From: Notospermus geniculatus
Taxonomy: Eukaryota; Nemertea; Pilidiophora; Heteronemertea; Lineidae
NCBI GenBank assembly: GCA_002633025.1
Contig: NMRB01000044.1
Coordinates: 654,871 to 718,870, forward strand
Direction of reading: 5' to 3'
Length of the DNA: 64,000 bases
The translations under genes were made by a program, and so were the position numbers. Below, in pieces: positions 1 to 10,532 of this stretch; position 1 is the stretch's first letter, and each line of letters starts with the position of its first letter. A model generated the notes under the pieces. That model made no database searches, was not told the DNA's origin, and worked only from the letters and a program-made list of their open reading frames with translations.

Positions 1-79
1 GATGCCTACACATTTCCTACTTTTCTTCTTTCCATACCGGTATTAAATGATTTATTTCAAGGCCCAGGTGCATTTATAG

Positions 80-193
80 CATTCTGAGAACATCAGGCAT
101 GGCATGCGGCATGGCTGGCCCCCTTCGTTGCCGCTTTTTTGTGTGCGGTGACGAAGGGAGCAAGCGCTAAGAACCCCTGATGTTCTCAGGATG
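80..193. mobile_element. hAT-like MITE, 114 bp
   Basis: The ends are an 18-bp inverted repeat with one mismatch (CATTCTGAGAACATCAGG on the left; its partner reads CATCCTGAGAACATCAGG on the other strand). They are flanked by a perfect 8-bp direct repeat ATTTATAG at 72-79 and 194-201. A second nested inverted pair (CCCTTCGTTG / GACGAAGGG) makes the interior a hairpin. An 8-bp target duplication fits the hAT superfamily. No transposase is encoded, so it would be non-autonomous. The boundaries are seen directly; the superfamily is inferred from duplication length alone. Confidence 0.7.
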
Positions 194-318
194 ATTTATA
201 GGGAAAAGATTTAAATACGGCAACAAATACACGTAGGCCATGCATAATTCATGCATTTTTGGACATTTTTGTTTGAACAACAAAGTGCAAGACAAAAGGG
301 TTGCAACAAATTACTTAC

Positions 319-437
319 TCTTCAAGGGTGATATCTGTTGCCACCTGTTTCTTTGCCAGAAATTTGAGTTGCTTCTCTCCTTCTGTCTCTATTTTTTCTT
401 CCGGTGCCACTAGATTCCCTGCCAGGCTGCTCCCCAT
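319..437 (-). CDS. candidate first coding exon of an unidentified gene that runs off the left edge
   Basis: On the minus strand an ATG followed by G at +4 opens a 39-codon frame that runs into a consensus splice donor (GA|GTAAGT). The peptide begins MGSSLAGNLV and continues as a charged, helix-prone stretch rich in E and K (PEEKIETEGEKQLKFLAKK). MGSS at the very N-terminus is compatible with N-myristoylation (G2, S/T near position 6 is less good here). The exon ends two bases into a codon, so the next exon must lie left of the window. I do not recognise the protein. Evidence is the start context, codon-like composition and donor only; chance is possible. Confidence 0.35.
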
Positions 438-439
438 GC

Positions 440-1495
440 GCAACACACCTGGATGATGCACGCGACTTGGGTTGCCTCTGAAATGTGGTCGATTACAGGT
501 TAGGCTGGTGAAGTGGTCAATTAAGGTATGTCATGGATGTACCCCTGGCACTGTACTGAGTCGTTGGGGCGATCTCCAGTCGATAAAACTTACATAATGG
601 GTGATTTGCCGTAACGGCGTACAGACTCTTTTCATTTGTTACGTAAAGGCCTACCTAGAAGCCTATATAGGAGGCCTATATCAGCTTCGACTCCAGGTCA
701 TCTTCACGACTAGGCATATACAGCAGTGCCAAAAGTCGTTTTAGTAAAACTCATATCGCCCCAACGATTTGATATGAATAAAAACGTCTTTAATATGTAA
801 CGGCTTTATTTGCGGATATAACCGCCCATAGGCCTAATGGACAACAAAGTCCAAAGCATGCAAAGAATGTCGAATTCTAGGAAATTCTGAGGTGTTTTCA
901 ACTAACCTTGGGACTCCACTAGCAGCATACGATGTTGGATCTTCTCTAAAAGGCCTTCCATTCACTGATCCCCCCGGCATCTTTGAAATTCAGTCGATTA
1001 TTTCGCGAGTATGCTGAAAGTTTCACAGTGCATGCACTACCTCATAGGGAAGCCCTTTTGATGACGTCATTATGTGGAATTCCTCATAATTCAGTACTGC
1101 CATCTACAGTACTTCTCTGACAACATAATTATACCGGGTGAACCAATTTATGGTGCGGCGTGAACGTGCAACCAGACGTCATGCCAGAGTGGCAACGTGA
1201 ACCACAATAATTATATTCAGTGCATGCACTTCCTGATGGGGAACCCTTTTGATGATGTCATTGCCATCTACAGTTAGGCCTACTTCTCTGACAACAGCGG
1301 TAAGTTGAGTTTCAGGCGTATGGCAGTCAAGGTCTGAAAATTTCTCTACAGTGTAGGCCTAAGAGAGGATTTGCAGTTGCATGAAATTCAAAAGGGGGCT
1401 ATAGACTAACCATGATTTACTAACTTTTCAGTTGGCGTCACTCTGACAGTTAAGTTGCATAGATGCAGCCACCTGCAGGATGGATTAAATGTAGG
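440..1495. other. non-coding flank with a short imperfect duplication
   Basis: No supportable gene. Two related segments, about 1,027-1,125 and 1,219-1,296, share GTGCATGCACT, the words CCCTTTTGATGA and GCCATCTACAG, and the ending CTTCTCTGACAACA. They look like a degenerate local duplication. Confidence 0.4.
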
Positions 1496-3780
1496 CTAGA
1501 TCCAAAGAGAAGAGGTCGGCGGTATTTTGTGCGGCGTTTCAAAGATCGAGTCAATGTAGTTTTGCAGGTGGCCTATTGTGGTATTGAGAACGTTTGCGCA
1601 AGCTGACTGGATCGTGCCGACAGCGCGTGATAACGATCTGTTTGATGGTACCGACCAGTGATCGAATGATTGAGTTCTGTTGGCCGACTCGACGCGCGTC
1701 TCACTCGGACATCGTACTACAATTCCAAGCGTTGGATCTGCAGACAGACCAGACTGTGGAGAGCGATGAGTAGTAAGTTCACAGTTTTCCTTGTCGAGAA
1801 ATATCCACCCATCCATTAACCCAGCATTCATATTTTTGGAATAAATACGAAGGAACTCCACATAATTAAGTAACTATCAACAAGTTTCATTGATAAACAA
1901 CATAATTTATTTTACATTACATTTTTACCATTCTATTTTGGCTAATACTAAAATATTTAAATATCATCCGACATAACAACCAAATACACTGTGTTTGAAG
2001 AGAATGGACCATCTCAACAGATCACTTTTGGTAATTCACTGAATCGTGTCACCCCTTCTCTTAAAATCTTAAAAAACAAAAAAGAACCCCATGCATTCAT
2101 TAAAGTATGACGAAAATGGTCCATTTAAGATTCCACTCGTGAAAGCTATGATTTTCCGGGCTTGAATTTAAATACCGTAACAGTTATGGTTCTCTAAAAG
2201 CAGCAGAGTGAACTCTAACTCATGAACACCGATCTTTCATGAGACTTCTTTACTACACGTGACTAAAATTGCACTACAAAATGGAGTAACACTGTGGACT
2301 TCTGCCCAATACACGGTCGTACTTTTCATGGTATTTTTTTGAAAGTTAGCTTTAGAGTGAACGACTTATGTATGACTACCCACAGGTGTGATATATGTTT
2401 TTATTGAGCACATGTGTAATTCACGTCAGATTTAATAAAAAAACTCGACCGTGTAATGTCTGGCATTATTATATACATCTTACGTGTTATGGTCCCAATT
2501 CCAGAACCTCATTCGCGAGCTGAACTTTACAACAGCAACACGAAGATTTTATTTTGACTTGAATCGTTGTATCCATGCACATAATTCCATTATCACGCAC
2601 CCTACACAATCACAAATACTTACTGAGTACTTATCCAGAACTTCATTAAGAATATTACGACAAAAAACATAAAGTCTATTAACAGAATATACAAGATCAT
2701 AAAATAATAATTATATATGTACTTACATTGTACTGTCAGCACCAAATTATATGTACACTACATGTTATAAGAATGAGTACATCGACTAAAACTTGAAATT
2801 CAACCTTTACTTCATAGTCACAATGCTGCAGTTCAGAATGAGAATAGATAAATCCTGGACCTCAGCAATATAAGAACTTTTGAATCGACCTATCATTATT
2901 TTCAATATCACCTATTATTGCGATATTTACCAATATACAGGAACTCACCCATCCAATGAGAAAGCTTATGACCTGTCATGTGACAGGCAGAATGTGACAA
3001 AGCTCCTGATTGGTCAAGATTTTCATAAGTTAGAAGATCTTTAAAGCTACTTGCAAATATTTTTTCCCCCAAAAGAATCGATGTTAAAGATAAACTAAGT
3101 TTAGGAATTTCGTGAGGAATGTGCAGAAGGGGAATAAAGCTGGCCCCGCATTCAAAAAAAGGAATGTCATCAGATCGACCACTTCTTCGCCTGGAACATC
3201 AGAATGCCTGGTGGAAATACGAACGACCAGAGTTTTTACAATTTTTCCCAAATCCAGTCAAAGACAGCACAGTTCAGATCATGACAACATAAATCGATGT
3301 AAAGCTTTAAATTCCCAAGAAAAGTCTCAAACAATTTTATCTTGTAGAAAGCTTCAGTCTATGTACATTTTTTTCATGAAAATAAATCCCACTTAAATGT
3401 GCGGATAGGTTTTAACACCTGTGGATATAATCTATTATTCCTGTACAATGAAGTATTCCAATCTGTACAGATAACAAGATTCCTATACAGAACTACCTTA
3501 AAAAGTGCATAGATCATTCTGAAGGGATGCTAATGTGGGTACATACAAAAACTTTCTGTGTCCAAAAAGCAGTGATTGCAAACCCTTCCTATATAGAATT
3601 TTGATAAAAGAAGAGCACTCTAATTGCGTGGTAGTACATGTAAGTAAATTTTCTGCCTGTATTCTAATACAAGTATACGGTATGCCCCAGTCTCTAATCA
3701 TTCCTGACACCCCAGCCCCAGCACAGAATGTACTGTTGACTCTTGACGTGATCTCTTCTAATAACTACCGGTAAGTGAAG
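1496..3780. other. flank without a convincing gene
   Basis: A 121-codon open frame on the minus strand (1,496-1,861) sits in a locally GC-richer patch, but it lacks splice-site support and any recognisable motif. The rest, to 3,780, is AT-rich with only short open frames. I do not call a gene here. Confidence 0.4.
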
Positions 3781-4897
3781 AAAAAGGGGACACGACCTGC
3801 ACGAAGTGGACTTGTCAAACAGTTCAGTTGATGCCCGAGAGATGGCGACACAACCTCAATTGGAACATCGCAATTTTCAATATGAACACGTGCAATCACA
3901 AAAGTCACGCACGAAATGTTAATGCCCTCATCTCCATTATTTGGTGACACTGAATACTTTACTTTTTCTCTAGTGACAAAATTCTCACCGATATGGCGGT
4001 CTTAAATACATGTACACCTCATTCCGTTCAGCTGCACACCACAAACTGACAATGTACAAAATATCATAACAACTTTTCACATATATTGCCATCTGTGAAG
4101 CTCCGGTGAAAACAACATAAATGTGATGTCATACCCATACCCCATTAGAACACGGGGCATGAAAATCAGACCTTCCAGAGATGAATATCTTTGTGTGTCG
4201 TATACGTTAAGGACCCATATATTGGGCACTGCATTGTGGCAATCATACAGAGTGTTCAAACCCCAAAGCTGAGTGCTAGCAGTACGGCCAGTTATCTGAC
4301 ACTAATGTCGGCTATACATGGGTTGTTACCAACACATAGACAGTCAGAGACTTCATAAATAGTGCCTCACACCAATTGCAGAACATATTGACCACTTATG
4401 ATGGGAGTGCCGAATGCTTATCATTGGTTGGAGTTCGTCATATACAAATTCCGCCATTATGAAAAATGTCTCATACTAATTATGGGAGTGCAGCTGACAT
4501 TCAACACTCGTCGATGGAGAAGCATACAAAAATGTGAGATATTGAGAAGTATTTTCACATGATGTTAATGTGAATTACTTTCATTTGTGGACACTACGAA
4601 ATGTACAACCAAAATTTACATATGTACAGAGTGTTCAAGAGACATATTTCTGAATGTCTTGTATTTATCTACAAAGTTACAATATGATATTTACAGGAGA
4701 TGATGCCGTGTGATTGGCGTTGTATCCTCATCTGAGATTGTCCCCATAATCGCCCAAGTTCAATCAGGATGAAAACCTTCCTTATTTGTCAGTTGAGTAT
4801 CGATGCCCGAGCTGAATACGAGTTCTGGTAGTTAGCTTCAATAGTCAAGTTGCAAAGTACCGTAATGAATTGTGTGAAGGTGTCTTAATGTACAGGG
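3781..4897 (-). other. 3' flank / probable 3' UTR of the CRACD-like gene, copy 1
   Basis: This lies directly downstream, in gene orientation, of the inferred stop codon at 4,898-4,900. It is strongly conserved with the copy 2 region 13,791-14,976. Only short open frames occur. I did not find an unambiguous poly(A) signal, so the transcript end is not placed. Confidence 0.4.
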
Positions 4898-5038
4898 TCA
4901 GGGCAACAGGACGCTGTGAGACGTTACGAATCTCATATCCAGCATACTTGCACACCAGGCTTTCTCATCCTCTTTCTGTCTTTCTATCTCTGACCTCTCA
5001 TACCTGTTGGCATCACTTTTCACACACTCATCAGTGTA
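4898..5038 (-). CDS. CRACD-like gene copy 1, terminal coding exon
   Basis: A minus-strand splice acceptor (TTCATAATCCAG|TACACT) opens a frame of 46 codons ending in TGA. The exon is phase 0, matching the preceding exon's end. The peptide starts YTDECVKSDANRYERSE, is rich in E, R and K, and ends with the more hydrophobic tail DMRFVTSHSVLLP. In copy 2 the same exon carries one extra base and terminates 22 codons earlier. The match to vertebrate family C-termini is not obvious, so the exon assignment rests on splice sites, phase and conservation. Confidence 0.55.
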   Translation of the reverse strand, partial: YTDECVKSDANRYERSEIERQKEDEKAWCASMLDMRFVTSHSVLLP

Positions 5039-5154
5039 CTGGATTATGAAGATGATGATCACACAATGTCACTGTCCTGCACAAGTCCGTCCCCAGTCTC
5101 GGTAGGTTCCAGGTTTCACTCGATACAGTTCTGACTGACATCTCGTCAACTGAC

Positions 5155-5259
5155 CTGCATATTTTGAAAGTTCTTGACCATATCTAGCACCTTTTGAGGC
5201 TGTTTTTTCGTGGCAGAGCTGCAGGTTGCTGGGGCGACTGGTTCTGGAGTTGATGAGAA
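5155..5259 (-). CDS. CRACD-like gene copy 1, penultimate exon (35 codons)
   Basis: This exon is bounded by GGCTTTTCAG|TTCTC and ATGCAG|GTCAGT on the minus strand. It is 105 bp, phase 0 at both ends, and open through its whole length in the frame dictated by the large upstream exon. The peptide starts FSSTPEPVAPATCSSATKK and ends VLDMVKNFQNMQ: a Ser/Pro/Thr-rich linker followed by a short amphipathic helix. Copy 2 has the same length and the same splice sites (15,168-15,272). Confidence 0.6.
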
Positions 5260-7015
5260 CTGAAAAGCCAAGGAAAGTTGACTGATGAGCACTCTTCTGG
5301 ACTGTATTCATTAAAACGGCACTGGGGTCACAAAATCATGATGAAAAAGGCACAACTGAACAAAAATTGATATGTCTTACTACATGTACCAGGCTTAACA
5401 AATCACACACATTTACCAAATGCATTTTAACCACAAACATGATTACTTCAGAACAGGAGGAACACCCGGATATTTCACGAATTGTAAAAGGACCGGGGAA
5501 AAATAATTGTCAAAATCTGAAATGAACACAGTGCTGAATAATTAAGTGCTGGATACTGTTGTGAAAGGTACTAAAACACCCAAAGCCAGGGGTGAAAAGG
5601 TGCCCCAGATAGGCTTCAGTGATCGAAGAAGGTGACATCAAAAGACCAAGGAGGTGTTGGAATGGAGATCTTATAAGAAAATGGTTAATTGATCATGGGT
5701 TTCTAAAGATGAGTGTCCCTTCCAGTTAAATCGCAAACAGGCAAGGTATAGAAAACTGAGAAAACAGAAAAAAACATGCAGATATTTGGTGACATTCAAT
5801 GAGCTGGAAGCATCAAGGTCAGTTGTTATAATATTACACATATCACAAAGTTCATCGGAGGCCACAACTTGTGCCTTCGTTTCTGAGGAAACTGGCACGG
5901 CATGACCATTTCGTATCATCCTTTTCATGCTATTTGTTCAAAATTCTCTACTTGTAGATACAATCATTGCGTTGATGCATACATCCTCTACAACAGGCAC
6001 ATGCAATTTGGGTACACCTCGACGTTGCCCCATCTTGGCTGCTACAAGCACACCTCTTGTGTGAAAGCTTTAGTCAACAGACTGGTGAAGAGCTGCTGGT
6101 AGATGAGTGCCACTACATGCAGTACTACCAGTACATGATTAAATTGGTTTAACATGCTTGAAATACACGTACATGACTTAAAAGACGGCCGAAATGAACT
6201 GGGGTCAGTTTTTTCGTCAATGGTGTTTTTGTTGTTTTTTATGTTCATCTACAGTTTTTAAGTTTCTGATAATCGCAGGTCAGTACATCAAGTCTGTACT
6301 GACATTTTGATATATTTGCTCCTAATTGGAATAGAATCGAAATGAGTCGAAATTGACGGGAATTTGGTCAAGAGCGAGTCCATGCAGTGTGAATATTCAG
6401 ACAAACTGCACTGGGCACTCATAAAAGCCACACCACTTTCACTAATACTAAAAGGTATTGTTACATTTTCAAACACCCTTCATATTAAAGTTTTCTGTAT
6501 CACACTCCAACATACCATGACAGCACCCCTCTACCATAGAGGGGGGACTAATTTCCTCTCCACCTGAAAAACATAACGTTTCCCACACGGTTTGAGAACA
6601 GAATTATCGAGAGAGCAGGTTTCAGTTTGCAAGGGGAGTTTCAGGCAAAACTCTTCTGCCCAATGTGAAGTTTATCCAAAAGGAGGTCAAGCCCAGGTCT
6701 TCAATATTGGTACTCTTATAATTGGTGTATCTTATTGGTGAATCTGATACAACATCCACCTCGCCAACCTAAGAAGATACACCAATATGAGACCAAACAT
6801 GCTCTGAATGTGGAGACACACACATACAACAAATAAAATGGGGCATTTCTTGCTCCTTGCGAGCAAACAGTGTCATCATATTCTAAGCAAGATGCTGAAA
6901 TAAAATAAACCCATCCCTCCACATTAAAAAAACATTTTTTGTATCCGAGCTCCACAAAGCCCGAGAGACCAAGTTATTGTGTATTTTCTAAAAAACTTAC
7001 GGGCAAGATTCTCAC
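5260..7015 (-). other. intron, CRACD-like gene copy 1
   Basis: This lies between the 105-bp exon and the large exon. It has short open frames only, and copy 2 has the equivalent intron at 15,273-17,063. A second GT donor (GTAAG) at 7,000 on the minus strand lies 15 bp beyond the one chosen for the large exon. Confidence 0.5.
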
Positions 7016-8392
7016 CTTGTCAGATCGTTTTTGAGATTTTATGTCGATGATTTCAGCCTTTTTCTTTGAGTCATCTTCAAACGTTTTTGAGAATCTCTTG
7101 ACGATACTGGACGATGATGTCGTTTGAGTTTTATTGCTGTCGTTAGATGGCACTGTCTTTTCTTCAACCTTAGACTGACGTTTCCAAGCCGGGACATTCT
7201 GATCATCTTTCTTTATGGCAATTTTATCTGATGACACTTTACTTTCCTGCGCCTTTTGTTGTTGTTGTCGTTTCCATGGCGGGACATTTTCCGTCTTGGC
7301 CTCATCCTTTTCCTTTGCTTTCATTGCCTCTTCTTTATTTTTCTTGAGCTGCGCCTTCCATGGCGGAATTTCTGAATCCTTAGAAGTTTCTGGTGATTTT
7401 TCAAAAATCGGCGACTTAGCAACAGGAGATTTAGGCACGGGTGATTTGGGAGGTGAAGCTGACAATGTCGATGTTTTGGTCTCGTTTGCTTTCTCTTCAA
7501 CTGGGTCCTTTTGTTTCTTACGTGCCAATGAAATCCATGCTGGCTCCCCTCCACCAGATCCCGACTCAATAGCAGAAAAACGCTTCGTTTCGACTTTCAC
7601 CCCCGATTGTTTTGGCTCTTGAGAGGAAATACGTTTCAGTGGTTGCTTGTCGACACTCAACGCATCAGAACTCTTACTCTGCGCGACCTTGAAGGCCACA
7701 GGGTCAACAGGTGCGGTCTTACTCCGCCAAGGTTGTGATCCTTTCGTTGGGCTCTCGTCCCTCTTCTTCACCTCATTCTTTGGTTTTGAATCCGCTGAAT
7801 TAGGATTTCCTGACTGTGATTTTTCAAACATTGAGATATTCACAGAACCAATTTTTCCACCAGGTGATTTTGGTTCTGCTTTCGTTTCAGCCTTCCTTTC
7901 ACCAACAGCACCATCCTTATTTGTTGAGCTATCAGAAGCTTCTTGACCCTTGTCATCCGTGTACACAGACCGTCTTTTAAACTTGTCAAATGCTTTTGAA
8001 AATTCTGACGCCTGTTCAGGGCTAGGAGTTCTTGGCTTCAATTCCTTGTCTGTGACACTTTCTAAACTTTTATTAAAGGATTTACGTTTCATCTCTAATA
8101 ATATCGATTGGTGTTCTTTATCCTTTTCAACTGGTGACGAGGAACCCAATCGCTTTTGGCGCATCACCACCTTAGTCTCTTGATTACTGTTTATGGCAGC
8201 AACTTCCATGTCCTCTTTCTTTTCATCCTTTGACGGCAGAGTATCTAATGAGTTTGCTCTTTGTTTTTCAACATTTTCTTTATCTGCTTCTTTCTTTTCC
8301 TCGGATTCTCGCCGTGAACCTGAGAACGACATCTTTGATGGCGACTCCTCACTTACACTTGTCAAGTTTGCAGGTGGAGATTTCGGAGATTT
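7016..8392 (-). CDS. CRACD-like actin regulator copy 1, large central exon (459 codons)
   Basis: This exon starts after TTTTTCAG and ends at ACAAG|GTGAG; it is phase 0 on both sides and fully open. The product is low-complexity, highly charged and probably disordered, rich in K, E, S and P. Near 7,392-7,450 it has a run of KSP units (KSPVPKSPVAKSPIFEKSP), typical sites for proline-directed kinases. Five tryptophan motifs follow one another: PWRSKT, EPAWISLARKKQK, IPPWKAQLKKNKEE, VPPWKRQQQQK and VPAWKRQSK. The EPAW-SLARKKQK segment and the following VKRFSKTF resemble C-terminal parts of vertebrate CRACD, as I remember them. Such a protein would act in the cytoplasm on actin filament ends. No catalytic domain is visible. 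Confidence 0.72.
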
Positions 8393-8661
8393 CTGAAAAA
8401 GAAAACAACTTCTATCAATTTGATGGCAGAGCTTCTGTCCCAGAGCTATCTCCAGAAACAGAGTTTATTTAAGAGAAGCTTTGATTGCAAAGAAAAAACC
8501 TCAGTGCCACTGGCTCATGCTTCTGTATGCTTTCCATGTGGCATTCGAGACATCCTACAACGAAGAGTGCAATGATTTGTGCATCGAGTACAAGTGAGTC
8601 TTTCGCTCGGCTTTCCATAACCACAACACATCCCAAGATACAGAAAAAGTATTATACCAAC

Positions 8662-8789
8662 CAGTGATTGTGAATGTTTTGAAGGTTTCCGTCGTTGTTT
8701 TGGCCTAACAGCTGATTTATGTTTGGCTGCCGTCAAATCTAACGATTCTGAGGGGCTGACTGCATCCAGATCTAACTCCATGCTTGAAT
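8662..8789 (-). CDS. CRACD-like gene copy 1, exon with capping-protein-interaction-like motif
   Basis: The exon starts after CTTACAG and joins the upstream exon to form a GAT (Asp) codon across the splice. The peptide runs DSSMELDLDAVSPSESLDL and then contains AAKHKSAVRPKQRRKPSK. From memory, vertebrate CRACD proteins carry AAKHKLAVKPK at the corresponding place. The spacing H-x-S/T-x-x-RPK followed by basic residues and P resembles the capping-protein-interaction (CPI) consensus LxHxTxxRPKx6P, with A for L, S for T and P one residue early. This is the strongest family evidence. The donor is CTG|GTTGGT, a weak site, but it is the only nearby one that keeps frame with the large exon. Confidence 0.75.
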
Positions 8790-9037
8790 CTGTAAGATAG
8801 GTCAACATAGAGTTTACAAAAATTGGTCTTAGTTGTAATTCCAACTCACCGTACACTTACAATCTCTCTATACCTTTCCTTGTGGAAAACAAGAAGAAAT
8901 TTCATTCTAAGTGTTCAAACGAACAACCTTCTTAAAGTACAAGCCTTAAATTCGACTTGTTGGAAAGAGATTTTATGTGTTTTCTTGAAACATAAATGTC
9001 TCCAAAACAAAATGTATAGCAGACAGATTTTGCACAC

Positions 9038-9167
9038 CTAATGAGGAGGCAGACCGGAAGAAGCTACCACTGGTTGGACTGGAAGAGAAGAACTCCTCCT
9101 CCAGTTCTGAGCTGTCCATACTGTACAGGCTGTGCTCGCTTTCACGGCTCATGGTCTTGGATTTGGA
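9038..9167 (-). CDS. CRACD-like gene copy 1, Ser-rich exon
   Basis: The acceptor TTCTCTTTCCAG and the donor TTAG|GTGTGC bound 130 bp (phase 0 in, phase 1 out). The peptide begins SKSKTMSRESEHSLYSMDS, then an acidic ELEEEFF patch and a Ser/Phe-rich stretch ending RSASSL. Copy 2 (19,022-19,151) has the same length and reading frame. It fits the disordered region of the family upstream of the AAKHK motif. Its phase fits both neighbours, which supports the model. Confidence 0.65.
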
Positions 9168-10380
9168 CTGGAAAGAGAAAGAACATACAGTGTGAAACAA
9201 GTACCAAGTCCACAGCAGTGCCTTCAGCAGCCCATGCTGTCAGGTTGTGCTTGCACTCATGGCTCACGCTCTTGATCCGGGCTGAAAACCAAAAAAAAGA
9301 TTGTGGCTGGAATAAGACAGGGGTCCTAAATAGCTATCAAGAATTGTGATGACACTCCCTTGATTTCACAGACTGATATCCACAGTAACAAATGAGACTT
9401 TCGAAGGCACATTAAGAGAAACTGGTATGTTTTTAGAATGGCTAACAAGAGGATGGGTCCAAAAATTCTACTGTTGATCAATTCCATTTCCATATAACTC
9501 TACAGTGACGGCCCTGCTTCAAACTTACACCATCTTAAGTCAGTGATACAGTATGCTCATAACTTACTGATATAGACCATACAGACTTCTCAATATTGGT
9601 AGAATCAGAACTGATGCCATGGGGAAAGCTGTGGATGAAAGAGATTGTTGCTCACAAAGCACTGATGCCTTTTGATGTAGCTGATTACATAAAGGAAAGA
9701 ACTACAAAGGAGATTTCCGATGACTTTCAGCAACTTCAGAGGAGATATGTCTCATCTGTCTCAGAATTAAAAGTCGCAGCATGAACTGTTGAAATGAAAC
9801 TTTGCAGCGTTAATTGTTGGAGAAAACGAAACTGAAGATGAAACCACTAGTTTTCTTATGGATTTGGAGAAGAGTTGAGGAATTTGACAAGAGTTCAGGA
9901 ACCACAAAGCCACACATCATGAAAAATATCTACCTCACTTCATAGCAGGCAATCACTGGCGATGACTAGGGTGTTTTTCTATCCTGATGAGAGGTTGGCA
10001 TGATTGGTTAGGGAATGTGGGGACCAATAAAAAGGTCCATGGCTTCATGCTTGAAAATAAGATAATTGGGGAAGGACCGGAGAATACGAACTGATGACAA
10101 AAACCCAATGTTCAGGTTTTGTGACAGGAAAAGTAGGAATATGGACTGGACCCCGGACATACTGTGGCAAAGAATTGTCAAATGACCGGATTTTCTGTTT
10201 GGCCTCTGGTCATGTTGTGAGCAGGTAGTAAGGTAACAGTGTCCTCAAGGAACAGTGCTGGGTATGGGAAACCAAACCTGTGTGGAAAGTGTGAAAGGGA
10301 ACTGACCAATATAAATTCAGAATAGGTCTGAGGTGTCAACATTCTTATGGGAGGCGGGGGGCAAACACACGTTTCCCTAC

Positions 10381-10532
10381 CTTTAGAAGCAGAGAACTAG
10401 CAAACGATGATGAGGTGTAAGCATCACGGAAAGACTGTGATCTTTCAACAGCTTGAAGTCTTCTCGCTGAAAGAGCAAAAGCGGCTGGAGACTGAGTTAA
10501 GAGATCGAGGGATCCGCATCCATCATGAACCA
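10381..10532 (-). CDS. CRACD-like gene copy 1, upstream exon
   Basis: The donor CTTCTAAAG|GTAGGG is clear and leaves phase 0, matching the next exon. The acceptor is uncertain: ATGATGTCAG gives a start at 10,532. A better pyrimidine tract, GCTCTTTCAG, would start the exon at 10,466 in the same frame. The peptide includes GSLDLLTQSPAAFALSARRL (only in the longer version) and QAVERSQSFRDAYTSSSFAS. In copy 2 the upstream part is missing, replaced by a palindromic MITE at 20,402. Confidence 0.5.

Noticed and set aside
9596-9784. 62-codon plus-strand frame with protein-like composition (MPFDVADYIKERTTKEIS)
   Set aside because: The copy 2 equivalent (about 19,600-19,760) is broken by a base insertion and a stop, and it lies inside an intron of the opposite-strand gene. 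Possibly a decayed element, not a supported gene.
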